Shown here piece by piece: positions 18,566-26,397 of a stretch of 64,000 nucleotides of DNA. Where the stretch lies: positions 434,001-498,000 of the forward strand of contig NZ_FZNY01000003.1 of NCBI RefSeq assembly GCF_900188275.1, read 5' to 3'. Under the pieces are notes generated by a model that was not told where the DNA came from, did not search any database, and saw only the letters and a program-made list of their open reading frames with translations. This DNA comes from Dokdonia pacifica. GTDB taxonomy: Bacteria > Bacteroidota > Bacteroidia > Flavobacteriales > Flavobacteriaceae. Both the position numbers and the translations under genes were made by a program. The first letter of the stretch is position 1; each line of letters opens with the position of its first letter.

Positions 18566-19108
18566 TTAAGATTTTTGAATTCTAGATAATGTTTCTGGTG
18601 TCATTCTTAAATAAGAAGCGATATATCTATGTGGGATTTCTTGAAATAATGTAGGGTACATTTCTAATGTTTGTTCATACCTTGCTTTAGAAGAATTAAG
18701 TAATAAGGTTTTTTCACGATCAACTCGCATTAATAACAATTGAAAAAGAACCTGTTGCCATAGAGATAATGTTTCTTTTTCCTTCTCAATAAATTGTAAA
18801 AACTGACTTTTAGAAATCACCTTAACTGTTGTTTTCTTGATGGTTTTAATGCATAATTTAGAAGGGGCATCCGTTAAAAAAGAATCTATAGCAGATAGTA
18901 ATGAGTTTTTATAGCCAAAATACATGATATGTTCTTTAGCTTCTTCAGTAATATAAACACGAGCGCTTCCATCTTCTAGGAAATAAAGATTTGTATCTAT
19001 GGTACCGGCTTCTTTAATACATGTATCTCTTTTAAATTCAAGTTCGTGCTCCCATAAACTGGCAGTTGCAATTTTATCTTTTAATATTTGAATAGCATTT
19101 TCTATCAA
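18566..19108 (-). CDS. Crp/Fnr-family cyclic nucleotide-binding protein
   Basis: 180 residues. N-terminal cyclic-nucleotide-binding beta-roll (~20-115; NLYFLEDGSARVYITEEAKEHIMYFGYKNS) and a short C-terminal segment RYIASYLRMTPETLSRIQKS that carries the helix-turn-helix recognition part. The protein ends right after the recognition helix, typical for the small Bacteroidota Crp-like regulators. It begins 11 nt after the SelO stop, so it is probably in the same transcript. Effector and targets are unknown. Confidence 0.88.
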   Translation of the reverse strand: MIENAIQILKDKIATASLWEHELEFKRDTCIKEAGTIDTNLYFLEDGSARVYITEEAKEHIMYFGYKNSLLSAIDSFLTDAPSKLCIKTIKKTTVKVISKSQFLQFIEKEKETLSLWQQVLFQLLLMRVDREKTLLLNSSKARYEQTLEMYPTLFQEIPHRYIASYLRMTPETLSRIQKS

Positions 19109-19119
19109 AACTATCTATT

Positions 19120-20694
19120 TTAAGAACTACAAGATAACATAGAGCATCCTACTTTATGACGCGCCCACTCTGGACGTTTAGCAAACCAACGTTCATACTT
19201 CGGTTGTTCATCATATGGATTTTTAAGAAGTGTATGGATCTCATCCAGAAGTTTATAATCCCCTTTGTCTGCGGCATCTATCACGAGTTGTGCTATATAA
19301 TTACGTAATACATATTTAGGATTGACTTTATTCATTTGTACTTTACGTTCAGCATCTGTTAGAGTCTCCCTAGAAAGTCTTTTTATATAGTTTTGAAACC
19401 ATGTTTCCCAATGGGAATAGATGGTTTTGGAAATCTCTTCTGGTTTATAGAAGGCCGCTTTCGCGAAAGCGTAAAAAGCATCTTCCCAACTAGTAGTTAT
19501 ATTTTTTGATACGAGTGACAAGTTCCTAAAGAATATAGTCATATCAGTTTCTGAAGCTTGAAGATTTTTCTCTAAATCTGCTATGAGTTGGATATCTGAT
19601 TCCTCAGCCATTTGTAAGCCTAATTTTTCTCGCATCATTGCGATATATTTTTTAGGATACTCCGTATGATAGCTTTGTAATATAGCTTCTAGTGGTTCGG
19701 TTTCACCTATTAATGGATATAATGCATTGGCCAATTGGAGCAGATTCCAAAGGGCAATCTGTGGTTGATTTCCAAATCGGTATCGTTTGTTTTGGCGGTC
19801 GGTAGTATTGGGTGTCCATCCAGGTTCATAAGCTTCTAACCATCCATAAGGGCCATAATCTATGGTAAGACCTAAAATAGACATATTATCGGTATTCATG
19901 ACACCATGTACAAATCCAACACGTTGCCAATGAATAATCATTTCTAATGTGTTTTGTACGATCTCATTAAAGAATCCAAGATAACCTTCTTTAGTTCCTC
20001 CTTCATATTGAGGATAAAAATGCTTAATCGTATAATCTGTGAGGGTTTTAAGTGTTTCTGTATCCTGACGACTGGCAAAGATTTCAAAATTTCCAAAGCG
20101 AATAAAACTTGGAGCAACACGACAAACAATAGCCCCTCTTTCATAAGCCGCATTACCATCATACATGACGTCTCTTAATACTTGATCACCTGACAACGAA
20201 AGTGATAATGATCGTGTAGTAGGCACGCCTAAATGATACATCGCTTCACTACATAAATGCTCTCGTATAGAAGACCTAAGTACTGCTAATCCATCTGCTG
20301 TACGAGAATAGGGTGTTTCTCCAGCTCCTTTAAGCTGTATTGCCCAACGTTTATTCTGATGTGTGATTTCTGCTAAGTTAATAGCTCTTCCATCACCTAA
20401 TTGACCAGCCCAATGTCCAAATTGGTGCCCGCCATAACACATCGCATATGGAGCAGTTCCTTCTTGTACATGGGCTCCAGTTACCATATCAAGAAAGGCT
20501 TTTGATTTTATATCTTCTTGAGATAACCCAAGAGTTTCTGCCATTTCATTAGAAACCTGAAGTAGGGAAGGAGCAGATGGTATTCTAGGGGTTACATAAG
20601 AAAAACAAGCTTTTTCTACCTGTCGTCTTGTATTTGCTGTACTAGGATCGGCAGGTAATTCTTGACTAAACGTGTTTTCTATAGATAATTGCAT
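19120..20694 (-). CDS. selO: SelO/YdiU protein AMPylase
   Basis: SelO pseudokinase-family enzyme that transfers AMP to protein hydroxyl groups (family knowledge; tied to redox stress). 524 residues. Signature GGHQFGHWAGQLGDGR (~84-99), KGAGETPYSRTADGLAVLRSS, the MNTDNMSILGLTIDYGPYG segment (catalytic loop and metal site, N and D residues) and the C-terminal GCSMLSCSS, where vertebrate SelO has selenocysteine and bacteria a Cys. A dispersed palindrome lies in the gene and is read as AFAKA in FYAFAKAAFYKPEE (~408). Followed by the Crp-like gene after 11 nt. Confidence 0.95.
   Translation of the reverse strand: MQLSIENTFSQELPADPSTANTRRQVEKACFSYVTPRIPSAPSLLQVSNEMAETLGLSQEDIKSKAFLDMVTGAHVQEGTAPYAMCYGGHQFGHWAGQLGDGRAINLAEITHQNKRWAIQLKGAGETPYSRTADGLAVLRSSIREHLCSEAMYHLGVPTTRSLSLSLSGDQVLRDVMYDGNAAYERGAIVCRVAPSFIRFGNFEIFASRQDTETLKTLTDYTIKHFYPQYEGGTKEGYLGFFNEIVQNTLEMIIHWQRVGFVHGVMNTDNMSILGLTIDYGPYGWLEAYEPGWTPNTTDRQNKRYRFGNQPQIALWNLLQLANALYPLIGETEPLEAILQSYHTEYPKKYIAMMREKLGLQMAEESDIQLIADLEKNLQASETDMTIFFRNLSLVSKNITTSWEDAFYAFAKAAFYKPEEISKTIYSHWETWFQNYIKRLSRETLTDAERKVQMNKVNPKYVLRNYIAQLVIDAADKGDYKLLDEIHTLLKNPYDEQPKYERWFAKRPEWARHKVGCSMLSCSS
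19456..19471. repeat. Dispersed palindrome inside selO
   Basis: CGCTTTCGCGAAAGCG, read as AFAKA in the protein. It falls in a helical part of a cytoplasmic enzyme, so here it is not linked to secretion. Confidence 0.95.
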
Positions 20695-20758
20695 AGCGCT
20701 TTTTTGAATAGGAAATATTCAAAGTTACGAAGACAAATGTGACTTATTACTATTTACC

Positions 20759-20818
20759 GAAACTACTGATCTGATCTTAAAAATAGACATTAATTGATAA
20801 TAACTTGATCTACTTTTG
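20759..20818 (+). promoter_or_regulatory. Repeated promoter cassette, copy 1
   Basis: Box GAAACTACTGATCTGATCTT at 20759-20778 and -7 box TACTTTTG at 20811-20818. From the A that opens ACTACTG (20762) to the -7 box is 49 bp, the same as in the other three copies. It drives the gene starting at 20889. Confidence 0.8.
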
Positions 20819-20888
20819 GCAAGCTAAATATAAAATGGGATGTCTTTACGATCTCTTTATATGTAATATAATAACAAGAATAAAAAGT

Positions 20889-21725
20889 ATGGGAATAACG
20901 CGAGTAAGATTAGAACAGTTAACAGGTATACCTAGTATAAGACCTCATTTAAGAGAAGTAATAGCAACAAGTAACTTACCAAATAACACTGCATTTTTTA
21001 CATTAAAAGGCTCTTACTTTACTCCAGATATGAGTATAGATTTTCGAGGGCAAACAGTTAATTCAATAGATTTTATAAGTGATAATGAGGTAAATGTTAG
21101 TGTTTCTACGGGTGCGACCGAAGGCCTTTTTGATATCATATTAAATAATGGAATAGAAGTCACTTTTAAAGAAGTATTATTGATCGCATTAGGTGAAGTG
21201 TTTATACCTACAGAAGAAACAATAACTATTGTCTCTGGGCAAATAGATACAAGCATAGACGGACAGATTAAAGTCTTGAATGATAATATAGCTGGAATAG
21301 GTGAGTTTTTTTCTATACCCATTGATAAAGATTTCAGATTAGAATGGAAATTTTCTGAATCACTTGTAAATACACAAGGAGGAGTAGGTTTAGGTAGTAG
21401 TAGAATAGATTTACTAACACAAGCTGGTAACAAAGTTCTCTTTAGAGGTGATGTGTATTTAAATAAACTCCCTTCTGAAATAGGAATGTTTTTAAATCAA
21501 TCTACATCTGGATTTGGTTTTGGTTCTAATGTGTATAATTCATTGAGACCTCCTGTGACTAATCATAACTATATGTTTGAGAGAATCAATGGTATTTTAC
21601 ATTTTAAAATTAATGGAGTAACAAAGCATACTTTTACAGATGTAGCTGATAGTGATGTTATGAAAATACAAATGTCTACTAGGTTTTTAGACATCATTAA
21701 TATTAGGTATATAGAACTAGTATAG
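20889..21725 (+). CDS. Unrecognised protein, IPT/TIG-like plus lectin-like regions
   Basis: I use the ATG at 20889 (MGITRVRLEQLTG), giving 278 residues; an upstream ATG at 20805 would start before the -7 box of the promoter cassette. No signal peptide or membrane helix. Residues ~28-95 (TLKGSYFTPDMSIDFRGQTV, NGIEVTF) look like an IPT/TIG beta-sandwich; ~115-278 are beta-rich with SIPIDKDFRLEWKFSE, INGILHFKINGVTKHTF and IRYIELV, reminiscent of a concanavalin-type sandwich. This suggests a binding or structural protein, possibly phage-tail-like. I do not recognise it, and no partner gene is adjacent apart from the gene at 22180. Confidence 0.7.
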   Translation: MGITRVRLEQLTGIPSIRPHLREVIATSNLPNNTAFFTLKGSYFTPDMSIDFRGQTVNSIDFISDNEVNVSVSTGATEGLFDIILNNGIEVTFKEVLLIALGEVFIPTEETITIVSGQIDTSIDGQIKVLNDNIAGIGEFFSIPIDKDFRLEWKFSESLVNTQGGVGLGSSRIDLLTQAGNKVLFRGDVYLNKLPSEIGMFLNQSTSGFGFGSNVYNSLRPPVTNHNYMFERINGILHFKINGVTKHTFTDVADSDVMKIQMSTRFLDIINIRYIELV

Positions 21726-21743
21726 ATTTACTAATAAAGAATT

Positions 21744-21803
21744 GAAACTACTGATTTGATCTTGAAAATAACCCATGTTTTACAACCTGAACCTATATTT
21801 TTG
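21744..21803 (+). promoter_or_regulatory. Repeated promoter cassette, copy 2
   Basis: GAAACTACTGATTTGATCTT box at 21744-21763 and TATTTTTG at 21796-21803; spacing 49 bp. No gene follows before copy 3. Confidence 0.75.
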
Positions 21804-21905
21804 AGGTGTACGTTGTAATGAAGGAAATCAAGATAACGGAGTGTCAATAATACGAGAAAGTAAGACATGAATACATCATTGAAATAGCATTTTAAAAGAA
21901 CCACT

Positions 21906-21965
21906 GAAGCTATTGATCTGATCTTGAAATAATAGTGTGATTCTTGATTTCCTCATTTACTTTTG
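21906..21965 (+). promoter_or_regulatory. Repeated promoter cassette, copy 3
   Basis: GAAGCTATTGATCTGATCTT box at 21906-21925 and TACTTTTG at 21958-21965; spacing 49 bp. No gene follows before copy 4. Confidence 0.75.
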
Positions 21966-22071
21966 ACACCAGTTAAGAAATAAAAGTTAACTGAATCTTT
22001 ATGAATGATATAAAAATGAATGTCATTATATCATTTTGAAATTGTAATAAAGTAGAATTTAAAGAAGAGCT

Positions 22072-22131
22072 GAAACTACTGATCTGATTGAGAAAAAGTA
22101 GTGAAATTTAAAAAATAGGATGCTACTTTTG
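22072..22131 (+). promoter_or_regulatory. Repeated promoter cassette, copy 4
   Basis: GAAACTACTGATCTGATTGA box at 22072-22091 and TACTTTTG at 22124-22131; spacing 49 bp. It precedes the gene at 22180 by 48 nt. Confidence 0.8.
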
Positions 22132-22179
22132 ACAAACATTTGAATAAGTAATTAGCTTAGGAAATGATAAAATAGAATT

Positions 22180-22902
22180 ATGAGAGAACAAAGAGAAGCC
22201 TTAAAAACATATTTTGAAAACGGAGATCGACCAACACAAACTCAGTTTGCACAGCTTATAGATTCTTATGTGCATTTAAATGAACTGAATTTCGGATTGA
22301 AATTGCGATCATCGGGAACTTTAAAAGCTAAGTTCTATCATTTTTATGATGCTAATGAACCTTTTTCTGCAGAGGCTCATAAAACTATAGAAGCTCCAGC
22401 TGGGAGTAAAGCGGAAGTAATTCCTGGTTATACACATCTTTTCAGTAGAATAATTCAATACAAAGAATTAGTGTGTGAAATAGAAGGAGCTGTTGATTTA
22501 GTGAAACATCAACCTAAAATTATTATAGAACGCTATAAACAAAAAAAGAAATTAGCCAGTGGTTATATAAAACCAGCAGGTTTTTATAAAGAGCTAACAT
22601 TTGATGCTGCTTTATGGAATAGGAAGTCAGAATATGATGTAACCTCTAGAGAAATGACCTTGGACCTTGGACCAGTTCATTATTTTAAACCAGGTGCTAG
22701 TTTTAGAGATTTCAGACCATCAGGAAGTATACGTAGATCAGGATCTTTTAAGTATTCTAGACATGGGAAATCATATGTTCCTATTCAAATGAAATTACAA
22801 ATAACCATAGATAATACAAATTATACCTCACATCCTATAGATTTAAAAATAGTTATGGGAAGTGGAGAAGAAACAGATGCTATAAATTTTGCTTTTGATT
22901 AA
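22180..22902 (+). CDS. Unrecognised protein with REALKTYFENGDRPTQ-type N-terminus
   Basis: 240 residues, no signal peptide or membrane helix. The first ~35 residues (LKTYFENGDRPTQTQFAQLI DSYVH) match an N-terminal motif I remember from Bacteroidota phage-tail-like or modular surface proteins, but this is recollection, not a search. The rest is basic and beta-rich (PIQMKLQITIDNTNY, IDLKIVMGSGEETDAINFAF). It shares its promoter cassette with the gene at 20889, so the two are probably switched on together. Function unknown. Confidence 0.65.
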   Translation: MREQREALKTYFENGDRPTQTQFAQLIDSYVHLNELNFGLKLRSSGTLKAKFYHFYDANEPFSAEAHKTIEAPAGSKAEVIPGYTHLFSRIIQYKELVCEIEGAVDLVKHQPKIIIERYKQKKKLASGYIKPAGFYKELTFDAALWNRKSEYDVTSREMTLDLGPVHYFKPGASFRDFRPSGSIRRSGSFKYSRHGKSYVPIQMKLQITIDNTNYTSHPIDLKIVMGSGEETDAINFAFD

Positions 22903-23297
22903 GCAATATGTTCATAAATAGAATGACCTTAACCGCGTAGGACGCTATATACAAGAAATACCTTTATTAAAATAGTCAGGCGACTAGTTTTTGAGATGTG
23001 TATAGCTTGCTCTGGCAATTTATAATTGCATTAGTGCAGAGGTTCTTTAGTAAAACGTATGTGTAACTTAGTGATGTAAAAATTGCTTTGATGTACTATG
23101 AACACTAATCCCTCATAAGACACTTTTGTGAAAGATGTATTTTGCCATTGTAAGTGAAGACAACCATTACTTTTCAAATGATTGTTGTAGGAACTTCGGT
23201 GGAGAAAGACTCTAATCAAAAAGAGGTACAAGTGCGTACCATCTTTTGAGACTTTTCAATGAGAGCGACCTTGAGGTTAACATTCTATTTTAAAATG
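22903..23297 (+). other. 395-bp non-coding stretch with hairpin potential
   Basis: No convincing gene on either strand. It lies between the gene at 22180 and a strong terminator, so it would be a long 3' UTR or a separate RNA. Short stem potential is visible, e.g. TCAAAAAGAGGTAC (23216-23229) against GTACCATCTTTTGA (23236-23249). No known RNA family was recognised. Confidence 0.5.
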
Positions 23298-23339
23298 AAA
23301 GCACGTTACTCTTTATGAGTGACGTGCTTTTTATTTTTT
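23298..23339 (+). terminator. Rho-independent terminator before malic enzyme 3' end
   Basis: AAAGCACGTTACTC pairs with GAGTGACGTGCTTT around TTTAT (one G-U pair), followed by a T-rich tract. Placed between convergent transcripts, it may act in both directions. Confidence 0.9.
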
Positions 23340-24951
23340 AATAATTTGGGTGATAAATATATTCTTCTATATATTTTTTAAGATTAGAAGGTTTTTCATC
23401 TCTTGCAATCTTCATTTTATATGCTTTTTCTGCAACCGCTATTGCTATTTCAATAGAGAGTCTTCTTATTTCGGTTAACCTAGGATATAATGCACCTTCT
23501 TGAAGGTTTTCATCGGTTACAAGTTGCGCTAATGTTTTTGCTGCTACTAGAAATAGTTCATCAGGAATGATGGATGCGTTTGCTATAATAGCTCCTAATC
23601 CCAAACCTGGAAATATATAAGCGTTATTTCCTTGCCCAGGACGAAATACCTTCCCATTATAATTCACGTTACCAAATGGACTTCCACTAGAGAAAATAGC
23701 TTTTCCATTACTCCATGTATATGCTTGTTCTGCGGTACATTCTGCTTTGGATGTAGGGTTTGATAAAGCAAAAATGACGGGGTGTTCATTTAACACAGAC
23801 ATACGTTCTATAACTTCTTGTGTAAATGTCCCTGGAGCTCCTGTAGCACCAATTAAAATATGCGGTTGTACACTGTCTATAGCATCTATAAAATTGCTTT
23901 GTATTGCTTCATGTGCATATGGTAAATTATGAGATCTTAAATCTGTACGACTTGCAACCACTAGCCCTTCAGAGTCTACAAACCATAAACGTTTACGAGC
24001 TTCTTCTAGAGATAACCCTTCATTTACAAATGCAGCAACCATTAAATCAGCAATTCCTGTTGCTGCAGATCCAGCACCTAAAAACATCACTTTTGAATCT
24101 ACAAAAGAACGTCCTGTGATTCTACTAGAGGCATATACGCCTGCTAATGCAACAGCTGCAGTTCCTTGTATATCATCATTAAAACTAAGAATACGATCTC
24201 TATAGGTATTTAATAGTCCATATGCATTTGGAGTTAAAAAATCTTCAAACTGAATCAGAGCTCTTGGATATTTTTTTTGAACTGCTTGTACAAATTCCTC
24301 AACGAGCTCAAGATATGCTTGACCTTCTAATCTTTTATGAGGGTATCCTAAGTATAAAGGATCGCTTAGTAACTCTTCATTATTCGTACCTACATCTAGC
24401 ATCACAGGTAATGCTTGATGCGGTGGTATACCAGCACATGCTGTATAAAGCGCTAATTTACCAATAGGAATTCCCATACCATTTGCACCTAAGTCTCCAA
24501 GACCAAGAATACGTTGCCCATCAGTGATTACAATAATTCTAATATCATTTTCTGGCCAGTTCTCTAAAATAGTCTCTATATCTCCTTTGTCATCAGGAGT
24601 AATATAAAATCCTTTTGGACTTCTAAAAATATGCGAAAATTCTTTACTTGCTTGCCCTACTGTAGGAGTATAAATTAACGGCATAATTTCTTCTATATGA
24701 TCTATAGCTACTTTATAAAAAAGGCGTTCATCTCTTTCTTGTAATGATGATAATAAAATATAACGTTCTATATCAAACCCTTTACGTCGTATGCCGTCCA
24801 TGACGCGTTGTACTTGTGTGTCCTGAGTTTCTACAGAGTAGGGAAGTAACCCTCTCAAACCTAGTTTCTCTCTTTCTTCTTTAGAAAAAGACACTGACTT
24901 ATTGAGTGTTCCGTCTTCTAATATGGCTAAACATCTTTTTTGCATTGACAT
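23338..24951 (-). CDS. NAD-dependent malic enzyme
   Basis: Oxidative decarboxylation of malate to pyruvate. 537 residues, the length of the large SfcA/MaeA class rather than the ~760-residue MaeB class. Seen: YTPTVGQA with catalytic Tyr (~93), ITDGQRILGLGDLGANGMGI, RALIQFEDF, FNDDIQGTAAVALAG (metal-binding acidic residues) and Rossmann FLGAGSAATGIA (~292). NAD versus NADP preference cannot be settled by eye. The start may be the Met at position 3. The epimerase gene lies 18 nt upstream in the same direction. Confidence 0.94.
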   Translation of the reverse strand: MSMQKRCLAILEDGTLNKSVSFSKEEREKLGLRGLLPYSVETQDTQVQRVMDGIRRKGFDIERYILLSSLQERDERLFYKVAIDHIEEIMPLIYTPTVGQASKEFSHIFRSPKGFYITPDDKGDIETILENWPENDIRIIVITDGQRILGLGDLGANGMGIPIGKLALYTACAGIPPHQALPVMLDVGTNNEELLSDPLYLGYPHKRLEGQAYLELVEEFVQAVQKKYPRALIQFEDFLTPNAYGLLNTYRDRILSFNDDIQGTAAVALAGVYASSRITGRSFVDSKVMFLGAGSAATGIADLMVAAFVNEGLSLEEARKRLWFVDSEGLVVASRTDLRSHNLPYAHEAIQSNFIDAIDSVQPHILIGATGAPGTFTQEVIERMSVLNEHPVIFALSNPTSKAECTAEQAYTWSNGKAIFSSGSPFGNVNYNGKVFRPGQGNNAYIFPGLGLGAIIANASIIPDELFLVAAKTLAQLVTDENLQEGALYPRLTEIRRLSIEIAIAVAEKAYKMKIARDEKPSNLKKYIEEYIYHPNY

Positions 24952-24969
24952 AAATCTTTATTTAGTATG

Positions 24970-25668
24970 TTATTTTCTTTGTAGTTGGATAAGGCCTCTT
25001 TGTTCAAATGGAAAATGATCTATATGAAATTTTTGATATACTGAAGCTGGTATCCCTAAATCTGCAATATATATAGTTGTTGAAGTGGGAAGATTATACA
25101 AGATTTTTTTGGGAGCAGCTAGTGTAACAATAGTATCTGCCTCAAAGAATAGAGAAGTAGTATCCCCTAAATACCCTGTAGGGATATCAAGTGCTATTTT
25201 ATAGGAATGACTTGTATTTGCCTCTTTAATCCTTTGTGCTAAATTCTCCCTTAAAGGTAGCTTTTGCGAAAAACCTAGATACGCATCTACCCATATATCT
25301 GGTGATAGTATATGATCGATAGATGCACCAAACTTTAAAGCTCTTTTTAACTGAAGACTAGGAAGTTTTTTTGTGATTTCAGTAAAGGGGTCAATATAGA
25401 CTTTATATCCCCATGCAGACAATCTTCGTGCTGCAACAAGGCCACCGCCACCATTATTTCCATTACCAACACCTATTTTAATGGTTTGCGCCTTTGTAGT
25501 CTTTTCTGCAATCATTAAAGCCAATTGTAATCCAGCATTTTCCATCATAAGTTCTATAGGGAGATGATACTGCTCGACGGCATAATAATCCATATCTCTA
25601 AAGGCTTGTAGCGTTAATGCTTTTTCTTTTGGATATTCAATTTCTGGGTAATGAACAGCAGCTGTCAT
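24970..25668 (-). CDS. NAD(P)H-hydrate epimerase (YjeF_N domain only)
   Basis: 232-residue YjeF N-terminal domain protein; epimerises damaged R-NAD(P)HX for repair by a dehydratase. Visible: LMENAGLQLALMI and VGNGNNGGGGLVAARRLSAWGY (nucleotide-binding loop) and LDIPTGYLGDT. The C-terminal dehydratase domain (NnrD), often fused, is absent, so that step must be elsewhere. First gene of a two-gene unit with malic enzyme. Confidence 0.85.
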   Translation of the reverse strand: MTAAVHYPEIEYPKEKALTLQAFRDMDYYAVEQYHLPIELMMENAGLQLALMIAEKTTKAQTIKIGVGNGNNGGGGLVAARRLSAWGYKVYIDPFTEITKKLPSLQLKRALKFGASIDHILSPDIWVDAYLGFSQKLPLRENLAQRIKEANTSHSYKIALDIPTGYLGDTTSLFFEADTIVTLAAPKKILYNLPTSTTIYIADLGIPASVYQKFHIDHFPFEQRGLIQLQRK

Positions 25669-25762
25669 GTACAGATATCAGTTTTGGTTGTTAGTATAAA
25701 TGATATGCTACTAGACGAAATTAATAAAAAGAACTTACGACAAAAAGTGTAGAATTGGCAAG

Positions 25763-25780
25763 ATGTCGCCTAGGCGACAT
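25763..25780. repeat. 18-bp perfect palindrome
   Basis: ATGTCGCCTAGGCGACAT in the gap between the epimerase gene and the gene ending at 25804. It could be an operator or a terminator-like hairpin (T-rich on the + side). Not related to the TACGCTTTCG family. Confidence 0.7.
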
Positions 25781-25803
25781 TTTAAACCCTATAAAATGTA
25801 AAT

Positions 25804-26394
25804 TTATTCTGACAGGTACTCATTAAATACCTTTTGGGGGATTTCTATTGTTTTTTCTTGCTTAGGCTCAAATGGAAATCCATATTCAGGATTGTCCATA
25901 AAATAGGCAGTAGATGTAGTACTAAAATCATAAATAGACCACGCATAAATAGATGAATTTCCTATTTTATTTTGATAATTAGGATTTTTATAATAGTTGG
26001 TTTCTGCTTTAATATCAAAAATACTATAGGTTATTTCTTTCTTAAACAATCCTTTTTCAACATCATTTTTCCACCAATAGGTAGTAAATTGTTTAGAGTG
26101 ATCTTTATCTAAATACCAAGTTTCATCTAGTAAAGGTAATCCAAGATTTTCTCTTTCTTGGTTGAAAATTATTCCATGCTCTTTATTAAAAGGGATGACA
26201 GCTTTGTAAAGGAAATTGATTCCTAGTGCTAGAAGAGAAAGAATTACCCAACGTAATAATTTTTTTAGATCTACTAGGTCTATTTTTAAAGATGATGAAA
26301 ACTGTTTAGGATTACTTTTATAATCATAATAGTAAGCGATTAAAATAGGAACTATTAAAATTCCTATTAAAGCAGCAATAATTATATAATTCAT
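25804..26394 (-). CDS. Unknown membrane-anchored protein
   Basis: 196 residues, not recognised. Two hydrophobic helices, ~3-21 and ~48-66, then a soluble part (~70-196) rich in aromatic residues (TTYWWKNDVEKG, YAWSIYDFSTTS). It follows the amidohydrolase gene after 3 nt, so they are probably co-transcribed. No functional motif. Confidence 0.65.
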   Translation of the reverse strand: MNYIIIAALIGILIVPILIAYYYDYKSNPKQFSSSLKIDLVDLKKLLRWVILSLLALGINFLYKAVIPFNKEHGIIFNQERENLGLPLLDETWYLDKDHSKQFTTYWWKNDVEKGLFKKEITYSIFDIKAETNYYKNPNYQNKIGNSSIYAWSIYDFSTTSTAYFMDNPEYGFPFEPKQEKTIEIPQKVFNEYLSE

Positions 26395-26397
26395 TGA

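Larger units (their letters stand above)
21726..22179 (+). other. Gap with promoter copies 2-4 and no gene
   Basis: 454 bp without a convincing gene. It contains three promoter cassettes (21744-21803, 21906-21965, 22072-22131) spaced about 162-166 bp apart. Copies 2 and 3 are followed only by tiny frames of 10-12 codons (for example from 21818 and 22001), so they either make short RNAs or peptides or are leftovers of deleted genes. Confidence 0.7.

Noticed and set aside
23031-23231. - strand 66-codon frame in the non-coding gap
   Set aside because: Low-complexity-like composition, no start signal and no recognisable features.
20695-23337. Complete prophage
   Set aside because: No integrase, terminase, portal, capsid or lysis gene; only two unknown genes and shared promoter copies.
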